From contig CABVBU010000029.1 in the NCBI GenBank assembly GCA_902496665.1, positions 1 through 40,485 of the forward strand: 40,485 bases of DNA, read 5' to 3'. This stretch comes from an uncultured Clostridium sp. Lineage in GTDB: Bacteria > Bacillota > Clostridia > Lachnospirales > Lachnospiraceae. Numbering within the stretch: the stretch's first letter is position 1; each line of letters begins with the position of its first letter. The position numbers were made by a program, and so were the translations under genes. This document shows positions 8,412 to 16,493 of this stretch, one piece after another. Below the pieces are notes generated by a model. The model was given only the letters and a program-made list of their open reading frames with translations. It had not been told where the DNA came from and did no database searches.

Positions 8412-8977
8412 TCTATCTCCAGCTTTTCTTGAGTTTTCTGCAGATCGGCATGTTCAGCTTCGGCGGCGGGTATGCGGCAATGCCGCTGATCCAGGGACAG
8501 GTCGTGACTGCCCATCACTGGCTTTCGATGGAGGAATTCACGGATCTGATCACGATCTCCCAGATGACACCGGGACCCATCGCCGTCAATTCCGCAACCT
8601 TTGTCGGAACAAAGATTGCGGGAACCGGAGGCGCTCTCGCGGCCACCTTCGGATGCATCCTGCCGTCCTGCATCATCGTGACCTGTATTGCCAGACTATA
8701 CTTAAAATACAGAAATCTGGCACTTTTACAGGGGATCTTAAACTCCCTGCGCCCCGCGGTCGTCGCTTTGATCGCCTCCGCCGGGATCTCGATCCTCATC
8801 ACCGCGTTCTGGGGCAGTCAGGCAGCGATCGCCCTTGCAAACACAAACTGGCTTCTTGTGGCGATCTTCGCTGTCTGTGTTGTCCTGCTTCAGAAGTTTA
8901 AAATGAACCCGATCTGGGTGATGGTGCTGGCCGGAGTCATAAAAACCGTCGTTTCCCTGATCGTCAGCGTATTCTAA
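8408..8977 (+). CDS. ChrA-family transporter, second half-size subunit
   Basis: A 189-aa CHR-family membrane protein homologous to the preceding one (SFGGGYAAM near residue 18; TPGPIAVNSATFVGTKIAG near 56). The ATG at 8408 overlaps the stop of the first subunit (ATGA) and has AAAGGAG 8 nt upstream, so translation is coupled and the subunit ratio should be fixed. Longer in-frame starts fall inside the previous gene without an RBS. The 3' end overlaps the convergent gene at 8964 by 14 bp, with no terminator between them. See the preceding gene for role. Confidence 0.9.
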   Translation: MIYLQLFLSFLQIGMFSFGGGYAAMPLIQGQVVTAHHWLSMEEFTDLITISQMTPGPIAVNSATFVGTKIAGTGGALAATFGCILPSCIIVTCIARLYLKYRNLALLQGILNSLRPAVVALIASAGISILITAFWGSQAAIALANTNWLLVAIFAVCVVLLQKFKMNPIWVMVLAGVIKTVVSLIVSVF

Positions 8978-10346
8978 GGTCCGTATACCAGTACCCAAAC
9001 CGTCCGTCTCCCACGGGCTGGCGTCTGGAGAGGACGAAATTCGGGAAGCCGAACATCGTTGCCATATATTTTTCACTGCTGTAATAGTGGCCCGGAACCC
9101 CTAAGAGGTAACGGGCTTTCTTTTTGTTTCCGCCAAGTTTTACGAGGATCAGGTAGCGGAAATTGTAGTAGCCGTGGAGAAGAAAGCTGTTGTTTCCGTG
9201 GATCCAGCACTCCCGCGGAAGTTTTCCGATATCCTGGGGACGGATCGTTAAGATATCACAGCCGTCCTCATACTCGAATGGCTGGATCTTCGGGTATGAT
9301 TTTTTTAGTTCTTCCCAGAGTTTTTCCGGGTCCGCTGCAAGATCCTCTGTCTCCTGTAAATAGCGCAGGACTTCCGGATTTTCGAGTTCCGGGGAGACCA
9401 TGGGGGCTGGGGCGGCATTTGTCCGCGCTGTCTGGCTGTTTTTCGGGTGGGAGGGACATGGTGCAGCCGCTGCAGGGGCAGTTATCTGAGTTTGAGTCTC
9501 CGCTGATGAAGCAGACTTTGACATTACCGGCTGCCCACCTACAGGATTTTGCATTGCGTTCTGCATCGACCGCATTGGATCCTGACGCGGTTCTTCTGGC
9601 TGCTCTGTTATTTCTGCCTGATCTGTCTTTTCCTCTGCCTGGTCGATCTCTTCGGTTTTCTCCGACAGATATACCAACCCTTGCTCTTCACTGTTCTCTT
9701 CCTGCTTCGGCTTCTCATCCTTTTCTGCATCATCCTGCACCGATGTCTCATCCTGTGCCGATGAAGCCTCTTCTATCTCCTGCGCTTCTTCCCGCAGCTC
9801 CACCGCATGCGCAGTCTTTTCCTCCTGTTCCCTACGTTCTTCCTCTTTGGCGATCTCTGCCTCGATCTCTTTTACTACTTTTGAGACTGCCTGCGGTGTC
9901 ATCTCTTTTTCCGCTTCCGGCAACATCTCCGTAGTAAATTTCGGCACAGAAAGAACTGGATTCTCCCCGGTATTTCCCTCTTCCGCCGCCAGGGCATCCT
10001 CCCAGATCGTCTTGTAGCACCGCCAGGAATTTTTCACGTCATGGACCGAGAGTCCGAAATATGTATCAAGCCCGGTTCCGGTTCCTTCCACGTTTTTTGC
10101 ATCCACGTTTGCCCGGAATTCCCCGTTTCCACCCCGCACGAACACATTCCCGAGAAATGTCTCGCGACCGCCTGTCCCCAAAAGGTACACTCCGATGGCG
10201 TTTCCGCCCATATAGATTCTCTTCACGTTCACATTGATCCTGCACTGCCCGTTCCGGGCTTCCAGCTTCGCGAATCCAACATTTTTCCCTTTTTGCTTTC
10301 CTTCGTACTCGTAAATATAAGAAATCAGTCTACGATAATCTGCCAT
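8964..10346 (-). CDS. DUF6128-like protein with long disordered linker
   Basis: 460 aa, function unknown. The N-terminal part (about 1-110) is a compact domain with YIYEYEG, a pattern of Gly-rich strands and NSWRCYKTIWEDAL. A very acidic Glu/Gln/Ala-rich linker (about 140-310) is probably disordered. The C-terminal domain (about 325-460) contains CWIHGNNSFLLHGYYNFRYL and VPGHYYSSEKYMATMFGFPN and resembles the DUF6128-type domain of Lachnospiraceae. There is no signal peptide or membrane segment. I start at ATG 10346, 11 nt after AAGGAG; GTG at 10358 would overlap the RBS. The RBS lies in a strong hairpin (10357-10390). The family assignment is from memory of the C-terminal pattern. Confidence 0.78.
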   Translation of the reverse strand: MADYRRLISYIYEYEGKQKGKNVGFAKLEARNGQCRINVNVKRIYMGGNAIGVYLLGTGGRETFLGNVFVRGGNGEFRANVDAKNVEGTGTGLDTYFGLSVHDVKNSWRCYKTIWEDALAAEEGNTGENPVLSVPKFTTEMLPEAEKEMTPQAVSKVVKEIEAEIAKEEERREQEEKTAHAVELREEAQEIEEASSAQDETSVQDDAEKDEKPKQEENSEEQGLVYLSEKTEEIDQAEEKTDQAEITEQPEEPRQDPMRSMQNAMQNPVGGQPVMSKSASSAETQTQITAPAAAAPCPSHPKNSQTARTNAAPAPMVSPELENPEVLRYLQETEDLAADPEKLWEELKKSYPKIQPFEYEDGCDILTIRPQDIGKLPRECWIHGNNSFLLHGYYNFRYLILVKLGGNKKKARYLLGVPGHYYSSEKYMATMFGFPNFVLSRRQPVGDGRFGYWYTDLRIR

Positions 10347-10350
10347 AATC

Positions 10351-10390
10351 AAAAACACTCCTTCTGCACTTATGTATATGCAGAGGGAGT
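10351..10390 (-). promoter_or_regulatory. RBS-sequestering / terminator-like hairpin before the DUF6128-like gene
   Basis: On the minus strand a 12-bp stem with one mismatch (10379-10390 with 10357-10368) contains the AAGGAG ribosome binding site in its 3' arm. GTTTTTG follows. It could act as an attenuator or limit translation; no ligand-binding domain is visible. Confidence 0.45.
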
Positions 10391-10480
10391 ATTCTTCATG
10401 ATCATTTTATAAAATTTATCATTTGTAAAATGCCTACCGGATCACCCATTGACAGGTATTTTCTGATCCACCATAAATTT

Positions 10481-10507
10481 TAGAGGTGTTCCCGGGGAAC
10501 ACCTCTA
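10481..10507 (-). terminator. Hairpin terminator after the malic enzyme gene
   Basis: A perfect 12-bp stem (TAGAGGTGTTCC with GGAACACCTCTA) with a 3-nt loop starts 19 nt past the malic enzyme stop. The flanks are AT-rich but there is no long T run on the minus strand, so efficiency is uncertain. Confidence 0.6.
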
Positions 10508-10525
10508 TATTTAACATGTATTTTA

Positions 10526-11701
10526 TTATTTACGGATCGCTCCGGACTTCACAGCCGCCTCAGCCACACGCTTTGCGACATGCTCAGCCACGCCTTCTTC
10601 GAGGGCGCCTGGGATAATGTACTCTGCGGAGAGTTTATCCGGTGTTACGAGTTCTGCGATGGCCTGGGCTGCAGCTACTTTCATATCGTAGTTGATGTCT
10701 CTTGCGCCGCAGTCTAACGCGCCGCGGAAGATTCCCGGGAATGCGAGGACGTTGTTGATCTGGTTCGGGAAATCGGAACGGCCAGTTCCCATAACTTTTA
10801 CGCCTGCTGCCATTGCCTCATCGTACATGATCTCCGGGTTCGGGTTTGCCATTGCAAATACGATCGGATCCTTCGCCATCGTTTTGATCATTTCCGGCTT
10901 CAGTGCGCCCGCTACGGACACACCGATAAATACGTCCGCGCCGACGAGGGCGTCAGACAGCGTTCCACGCTTGTCCTCAAGGTTTGTGATGTCGCAGAGC
11001 ATCTTCTTGTGATCCTTGATGCCGACTCCGCGGTCTTTGTAGAGGATTCCGTTCTCATCACATGCGATGATGTTCTTTACGCCTGTCGCGAGCAGCATCT
11101 TGATGATCGCGGTTCCGGCAGATCCCGGTCCGTTTAATACGACATGGATCTCATCAATCTTCTTTCCGACAACTTTTAACGCGTTTAAGAGGGCTGCCGT
11201 AACGACAACAGCGGTACCGTGCTGGTCATCATGGAACACCGGGATATCCAGCTCTTTCTCGAGACGGGCCTCTACCTCAAAGCATTTCGGGGAAGCAATA
11301 TCTTCCAGGTTGACTCCGCCAAAGCACGGTGCAATGTATTTCACTGCTTTGATGATTTCTTCTGTATCAGTCGTATCAAGGCAGATCGGGAATGCGTCAA
11401 CGCCGCCAAACTCCTTGAAGAGAACTGCCTTTCCTTCCATAACCGGCATAGCAGCCTCCGGTCCGATATTTCCGAGGCCTAAAACTGCGGTTCCGTCGGA
11501 AACAACCGCTACCAGATTGCCCTTTGCAGTATATTTGTAGACATCTTTTTTATTATCATGGATCTTTCTGCACGGCTCCGCAACACCCGGTGTATAGGCG
11601 GTGCTTAAGTCATCTCTCGTCTTTACCGGAACCTTGCTGACAACTTCGATCTTTCCATGATGTTCCTCATGGAGCTTTAACGCTGCTTCATTGAAATTCA
11701 T
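10526..11701 (-). CDS. Malic enzyme (oxaloacetate-decarboxylating malate dehydrogenase)
   Basis: Converts L-malate to pyruvate and CO2 with reduction of NAD(P). At 391 aa it is the short form usual in Firmicutes (YtsJ-like). Visible motifs: the N-terminal malic domain with YTPGVAEPC, VSDGTAVLGLGNIGPEA and FGGVDAFPICLDT, then the Rossmann domain with LNGPGSAGTAIIKML (about residues 190-204) and FAMANPNPEI. AGGAGGAA precedes the ATG by 5 nt. It appears to be transcribed alone: the flanking genes are 170-240 bp away and a hairpin follows. NAD versus NADP preference cannot be decided from the sequence. Confidence 0.94.
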   Translation of the reverse strand: MNFNEAALKLHEEHHGKIEVVSKVPVKTRDDLSTAYTPGVAEPCRKIHDNKKDVYKYTAKGNLVAVVSDGTAVLGLGNIGPEAAMPVMEGKAVLFKEFGGVDAFPICLDTTDTEEIIKAVKYIAPCFGGVNLEDIASPKCFEVEARLEKELDIPVFHDDQHGTAVVVTAALLNALKVVGKKIDEIHVVLNGPGSAGTAIIKMLLATGVKNIIACDENGILYKDRGVGIKDHKKMLCDITNLEDKRGTLSDALVGADVFIGVSVAGALKPEMIKTMAKDPIVFAMANPNPEIMYDEAMAAGVKVMGTGRSDFPNQINNVLAFPGIFRGALDCGARDINYDMKVAAAQAIAELVTPDKLSAEYIIPGALEEGVAEHVAKRVAEAAVKSGAIRK

Positions 11702-11937
11702 TGCGCTTCCTCCTGCGAATTCGTTTTCGTTACTAAACTGCCTGGACGCCTCACCTTTCCGAATATTTTATATTTTCTCGGACGTTTCTGATGGTCAGAT
11801 TCTTTCATACTTGCTCATGTGTGACTTTTCCAGATAGTTCTTTAACTGCTTAATTTCGAGTTTACCACAATCACCTCAAAAAGGAAACTGCTTTTTACTG
11901 TGTTTGCCCTGCCCCAGTCCGGACAGAAATCACGGGG

Positions 11938-13548
11938 CTACCACACCGCCACCGTGCCATCCGCCCGCGGCTCTGTCGCTCCGCAGAGTACACCATTCTC
12001 ATCTCGCCAGATGATCTGCCCACGGCCGAACGTCAGAGAACTCTCGAGGACTTCCATCTCATGTCCACGGCGCCTCAGTTCTTCCACGAGATCTGCAGGA
12101 AATGTCCGTTCCACCTGTATCTTCTTTCCACCAACCCACTGCCATCTGGGCGCATCTAACGTCTCCTGCGGATTCATCATGAAATCCAGCGTGTTCATGA
12201 TTACCTGTACATGTCCCTGTGGCTGCATGAAACCACCCATAACGCCAAATGGACCTACCGCTTTTCCATCCTTCATCAGGAATCCCGGAATGATCGTATG
12301 CAGGGACTTCTTTCCCGGTCCCAGACAGTTTTCCATTGTCTCGTCCAATGTAAAATTCGCCCCACGGTTCTGTAACGCGATTCCTGTTCCCGGGATCACG
12401 ATACCGGAGCCGAATCCCATATAGTTGCTCTGGATGTAGGAGACCATATTTCCTTCCTCGTCTGCCGTGCAGAGATAGATGGTTCCGCCGCGGAACGGAT
12501 CTCCCGGTTCCGGAGCTTTCGCCTCTTCCCCGATCAGGGTTCTCCGCTTTGCTGCGTATTCCTCCGATAAAAGTGTCTCCACCGGCGCACGCATGAACTC
12601 CGCGTCAGCCACATACCGGTTGCCGTCCGCAAATGCCAGTTTCATCGCCTCCAGCTGCTTATGTAACGTATCAACACGGTTTCTGTCCTCAAAGGAATAC
12701 CCCTTTAAGATATTAAGCGCCATCAGGGCGATGATCCCGTCCCCGTTCGGCGGGATCTCGCAGACATCATATCCCCTGTAATTTACATGGATCGGCTTCA
12801 CCCACTGACACCAGTAATTCTCCAGATCAGATTTCCGAAGATAACCGCCGGTCTTTCTCGAATACTCGTCAATCTTATCCGCAAGTTCTCCCTGGTAGAA
12901 TGCCTTCGCGTGGGTCTTCGCGATCTTTTCTAACGTTTCCGCATGATCCTCCGACTTCCAGATTTCCCCCGGCTGCGGGGCATGTCCGTCCCGGGCGAAC
13001 GTGGCAAACCAGGGCTTAAAGCATTCGTCCTTGAGTGTATCAGAAAATTCCTTGTATGCATTATTCCAGAGCTTCGAGATTACCGGGCTCACCGGATATC
13101 CCTCTCTGGCGTATGTGATCGCCGGTTCCATCACTTTTTCAAGCGGCAGTCTTCCAAACTTCTCCGATAATTCCGCCCATGCTGACGGTGCACCGGGAAC
13201 CATCACCGGAATCCAGCCTCGCTTCGGCATTGCCGTATATCCCTGCTTTTTTACCTTCTCTGCCGTGATCTCCATCGGCGCTCTTCCGCTGGCGTTGAGT
13301 CCGTGAAGCTCTCCTTTCGTCCAGACCAGTGCGAAGGCATCACTCCCAATTCCGTTGGAGGTCGGTTCCAGTACCGTCATGCAGGCCGCCGTTGCGATTG
13401 CTGCGTCAATGGCATTTCCTCCCTGCTTGATCATGTCAAGTCCCGCCTGAGCCGCCAAAGGCTGGCTCGTGCAGACCATGCCTTTTCGTCCGTAAATCAC
13501 ACTTCTTCGTGACGGATAATCATTTTTCTGCGCGTCAAATTTCAGCAT
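11938..13548 (-). CDS. Gamma-glutamyltransferase family protein, YwrD-like
   Basis: Ntn-hydrolase of the gamma-glutamyltranspeptidase family, 536 aa. It would self-cleave before Thr356 (GG-T-IYLC), giving a large and a small subunit. The conserved GNMVSYIQSNYMGFGSG and GKKSLHTIIPG segments follow. Unlike classical Ggt it has no signal peptide, and the TTH motif at the nucleophile is replaced, as in the YwrD branch, whose physiological substrate is unclear. GGGAGGA precedes the ATG, and a good promoter lies at 13651-13680. It is downstream of the Nik-type operon but separated from it by a terminator and its own promoter. In B. subtilis ywrD also lies near a ChrA-type pair (ywrA, ywrB), as loosely here. 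Confidence 0.87.
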   Translation of the reverse strand: MLKFDAQKNDYPSRRSVIYGRKGMVCTSQPLAAQAGLDMIKQGGNAIDAAIATAACMTVLEPTSNGIGSDAFALVWTKGELHGLNASGRAPMEITAEKVKKQGYTAMPKRGWIPVMVPGAPSAWAELSEKFGRLPLEKVMEPAITYAREGYPVSPVISKLWNNAYKEFSDTLKDECFKPWFATFARDGHAPQPGEIWKSEDHAETLEKIAKTHAKAFYQGELADKIDEYSRKTGGYLRKSDLENYWCQWVKPIHVNYRGYDVCEIPPNGDGIIALMALNILKGYSFEDRNRVDTLHKQLEAMKLAFADGNRYVADAEFMRAPVETLLSEEYAAKRRTLIGEEAKAPEPGDPFRGGTIYLCTADEEGNMVSYIQSNYMGFGSGIVIPGTGIALQNRGANFTLDETMENCLGPGKKSLHTIIPGFLMKDGKAVGPFGVMGGFMQPQGHVQVIMNTLDFMMNPQETLDAPRWQWVGGKKIQVERTFPADLVEELRRRGHEMEVLESSLTFGRGQIIWRDENGVLCGATEPRADGTVAVW

Positions 13549-13650
13549 AGTTTTATCCTCCCACTATTTTTTCAGATACTTATCATACACAGGTTATTGC
13601 CTGTTTCAGCCATATAGATTATGAGATCTTTTCATAAATCTTATGTTGAG

Positions 13651-13680
13651 ATCGTACCACTTTAACGTGTTGAATGTCAA
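13651..13680 (-). promoter_or_regulatory. Putative promoter of the ywrD-like gene
   Basis: A perfect -35 TTGACA (13675-13680) and a -10 TACGAT (13651-13656) with an upstream TGG (extended -10) are separated by 18 nt on the minus strand. Confidence 0.6.
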
Positions 13681-13767
13681 TCGGCAACGATCAGAAATCT
13701 ACTCTTACAATTTGGCACGTTAGTGCCTTTTTGTGTAACAGGGACTTTCCCATAATTTTCTATTGCA

Positions 13768-13800
13768 CACAAAAACGGCACAGGAAACTTCTCCCGCGCC
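13768..13800 (-). terminator. Terminator of the Nik-type operon
   Basis: On the minus strand GGCGCGGGA (13792-13800) pairs with TCCTGTGCC (13777-13785), 9 bp with two G-U pairs, followed by GTTTTTGTG. It lies just past the stop of the last ATPase gene. Confidence 0.75.
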
Positions 13801-13807
13801 GCATTCT

Positions 13808-14524
13808 CTATTCCAATATAAAATTTTCCACCAGCTTCTTCGTAAATTCCGCCTTCGGATTCCCAATCACATCTTCCGTCCGGCCAGTCTCCACGAATTT
13901 TCCTTCTTCCATCACCGCGATCTCGTCGCAGAACCAGCGGACCACATCGAGATCGTGGGAAATAAACAGGTAACTTAAGCCCAGTTTTTCCTGAAGTTCC
14001 TTTAAAAGTGTCATGACCTGTGCCTGTACGGAGACATCGAGCATACTCGTCGGCTCATCTAAGATCAGAATCTTTGGGTCTAAAGAAAGTGCTCTGGCGA
14101 TCATAACCCGCTGCGCCTCGCCGCCGCTGATCTGGTGCGGATAGCGATCCAGAAGTTCTTCCCCGAGATCCACCAGATCCAACAGTTCTTTCACGCGGAT
14201 TTTCCTCCCGGCTTTGTCATACATCTTATGGATGAGCATCGGCTCTTCCAAACTGTAGCCTATCTTTTTTGCCGGATCTAAGGATGTCTCCGGATGCTGG
14301 AAGATGATCTGGATCGTCCCGTCGATCTCGATGGTACCGGAATCCGGTTTGATCAGAGAGAGCAGCAGATTGGCGATCGTGGACTTTCCGCAGCCGGAAT
14401 TTCCGACGATTCCGAACGTCTCCCCGTCCCGGATCGTGAAGGACACGTCTTTCACTGCCTCTACGCGGTTCTTCCTTATGATTCCGCCTGTAAATGTTTT
14501 ACAGATATGACTGACCTTAAGCAT
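13808..14524 (-). CDS. NikE/DppF-type ABC transporter ATP-binding protein
   Basis: Second ATPase of the binding-protein-dependent importer, 238 aa. Walker A is GNSGCGKST (about 40-48), the ABC signature is ISGGEAQRV, Walker B is ILILDEPTSMLD and the switch His is in FISHDLDVV. It ends soon after the nucleotide-binding domain, without the C-terminal oligopeptide extension; NikE is short in the same way. Its start overlaps the end of the previous ATPase gene by 8 nt, so the two are coupled. See the binding protein at 17555 for the likely substrate. Confidence 0.88.
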   Translation of the reverse strand: MLKVSHICKTFTGGIIRKNRVEAVKDVSFTIRDGETFGIVGNSGCGKSTIANLLLSLIKPDSGTIEIDGTIQIIFQHPETSLDPAKKIGYSLEEPMLIHKMYDKAGRKIRVKELLDLVDLGEELLDRYPHQISGGEAQRVMIARALSLDPKILILDEPTSMLDVSVQAQVMTLLKELQEKLGLSYLFISHDLDVVRWFCDEIAVMEEGKFVETGRTEDVIGNPKAEFTKKLVENFILE

Positions 14525-15488
14525 ACCGGACGCACCTCACTTTCCGTCCATCCGGAAGTTCCGCTTCCGGGATCGGCCCGTTTTTGCACGCGTCCGTTGC
14601 ATACGGACACCTGGGGTAAAAACTGCAGCCGGAATTTCCTTCGTTCTTTCTCACCGCGCGCCCGATGGGGTTCATTCCTTTCACCGGAAGTGACGCGACC
14701 AGTCCTTTCGTGTACGGGTGAGCCGGATGTTCCAGGATCGTCCTCGTGTCCCCGGCCTCCATGATACTTCCTTTATAGAGCACCATCAACCGGTCACAGA
14801 GCACGCCCGCCAGGGCGATATCGTGGGTGATCACGATCATTCCTTCTGTGTCCGTCTCAGAGATTTCCTTCAGCACCTGATAGACCTGCCGCCTTAAGAT
14901 CGCATCCAGACCTTTCGTCGGCTCATCGGCGATGACCCACTTTGGCCGGTTCATAAGTCCCATGGCGGAGATCACACGCTGGTTCATGCCGCCGCTGAGC
15001 TGAAAGGAGTAGGCGCGGTTGATCCAGTCCGGATCTGGAAACCCAAATCGGCGAAGAAATTCATCCCGTCTTGTGTCCGCGAGCCGTTTATCCTTATTTC
15101 CATGGACGTTCATGCACTCCGTGAGCTGTTTTCCGATTCTCCGGATCGGATTTAACGACTCTGTGGGATTCTGCGGGATCAGGGCGATCTCTTTTCCGCG
15201 GATCTCCTGCATCTCCTTTTCCGGCAGACAGTACAGGTCCATTCCTTTGTACATGCAGGTTCCGTCCACCTTCGCCTGACCGGATAACAGTCCTAATATG
15301 GACATGCCGAGAAGTGATTTTCCGCTTCCGCTCTCCCCGATGAGACCAGTGACACTGCCCGCCGGGAAGTATGCGTTGACACCTTCCATGGCATGTACCG
15401 TCGCGCTGCCATCCTGAAAGGTAACGGAGAGGTTCCGGATCTCAATGTCGCTTTTTTCTCCTGTTTTCCATTCTTTTTTATCTTCCAT
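14517..15488 (-). CDS. NikD/DppD-type ABC transporter ATP-binding protein
   Basis: First ATPase of the importer, 323 aa. Walker A is GESGSGKSLLG (about 53-63), the signature is LSGGMNQRV and Walker B is VIADEPTKGLD. The C-terminal oligopeptide/nickel-type extension (CSFYPRCPYATDAC) has the typical Cys pattern. The chosen ATG has only a weak ribosome binding site (GTTGAGAA), unusual for this window. It follows a 165-bp gap after nikC, although the other permease and ATPase junctions in the operon overlap. The gap may hold an inserted repeat that has replaced the original translation signals. NikD/DppD family membership is clear; the substrate is inferred from the operon. Confidence 0.88.
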   Translation of the reverse strand: MEDKKEWKTGEKSDIEIRNLSVTFQDGSATVHAMEGVNAYFPAGSVTGLIGESGSGKSLLGMSILGLLSGQAKVDGTCMYKGMDLYCLPEKEMQEIRGKEIALIPQNPTESLNPIRRIGKQLTECMNVHGNKDKRLADTRRDEFLRRFGFPDPDWINRAYSFQLSGGMNQRVISAMGLMNRPKWVIADEPTKGLDAILRRQVYQVLKEISETDTEGMIVITHDIALAGVLCDRLMVLYKGSIMEAGDTRTILEHPAHPYTKGLVASLPVKGMNPIGRAVRKNEGNSGCSFYPRCPYATDACKNGPIPEAELPDGRKVRCVRYA

Positions 15489-15653
15489 TCAATTTCTCAA
15501 CTTTCTGTTCTTCTGCACCAACCTGTTTTGTACTCGGCATAATTGCAATTTGCAAAAATATTGATTGTCCGCCCATAGTTTTAATACTTTCAAGGGCAGA
15601 AACCTCTCCTGCTGACAGATCTGCAGCAGATTTTCAATCACTGCTCTCTGACA

Positions 15654-16493
15654 CTACATATTCTTCATCACATCTTTCCTCACATCCAGCCGGTCGCGCA
15701 GTTCGTCCGCCAACAGGTTGATGCTCAGAGAAAGAAGCAGAATACAGAGTCCCGGTGCAACAACCAGCAGCGGTTCCTGCCTGAAATACTGTCTCGCGTC
15801 GTTGATCATAACGCCCCAGTCCGGTGTCGGCGGCTGGAGTCCCAGACCCAGATAGCTCATGGATGCCACGGAGATCACGTTTCCGGCAATTCTTGTGGCA
15901 AAGAGCACGCATAAAGTTCCAAGAATATTTGGCGAAATATGGAGAAACAGGATCCTGAGATCACTGGCTCCGATGGTCTTAAGTCCCTTGATAAAACTCT
16001 CCTGCTTTAATTTCATGACCTCGCCCCGGACGATTCTCGAAAATCCTACCCAGGAGTTGATCACGATGGCGATCAGCATGCTCTTTACTCCCTGTCCTAA
16101 GAGTCCCGCCACCGCGATCATAAGCGTCAGCCCCGGAAGTCCCTGAAAGATGCTGGAGATCGTCGTGATGACTCCGTCGATCCAGCCCCCGAAATATCCC
16201 GCAAAGAGTCCCAGAATGAACCCCAGCAGCATAGAAAGGACCGTCGCTGCCAATGCCAATAAGATCGACTGTCTTCCGCCGTAGAGAACGCGGCTCAGGG
16301 TGTCTCTTCCGATATTGTCGGTCCCTAAAAGATGGACAGCCGACGGTTTCTGAAGCGCCTCAGACAGGTTCGATACCAGTGGATCATATGGTGCAAGAAC
16401 CGGTGCAAGGACGCTGGTGAGAAGAATGATAAATAAGATCACAAGACCGGTCTTCGCCTTTGCTGACAGGCGGAGCTCTTTTAATTTTCTCAT
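15654..16493 (-). CDS. NikC/DppC-type ABC transporter permease
   Basis: Membrane subunit of the importer, 279 aa with about six membrane segments. It has the DppC/NikC N-terminal region (APYDPLVSNL, LLGTDNIGRDTLSRVLYGGR) and the EAA loop in the second half (FIKGLKTIGASDLRILFLHI). The C-terminus has LGLGLQPPTPDWGVMI, typical of this permease class. The true start at 16493 overlaps the nikB stop (ATGA) and follows GGAGAGGCGG; the longer open frame to 16952 is only the shadow of nikB. Confidence 0.9.
   Translation of the reverse strand: MRKLKELRLSAKAKTGLVILFIILLTSVLAPVLAPYDPLVSNLSEALQKPSAVHLLGTDNIGRDTLSRVLYGGRQSILLALAATVLSMLLGFILGLFAGYFGGWIDGVITTISSIFQGLPGLTLMIAVAGLLGQGVKSMLIAIVINSWVGFSRIVRGEVMKLKQESFIKGLKTIGASDLRILFLHISPNILGTLCVLFATRIAGNVISVASMSYLGLGLQPPTPDWGVMINDARQYFRQEPLLVVAPGLCILLLSLSINLLADELRDRLDVRKDVMKNM

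Noticed and set aside
9059..9934. A 291-codon plus-strand open frame opposite the DUF6128-like gene
   Set aside because: It is the complement of a repetitive Glu/Ala-rich linker, gives a low-complexity Leu/Pro/Ser protein and has no RBS.
15478..15576. A real 32-aa protein between nikC and nikD
   Set aside because: No convincing ribosome binding site and an overlap with the nikD start; kept only as part of the insertion-spacer observation.
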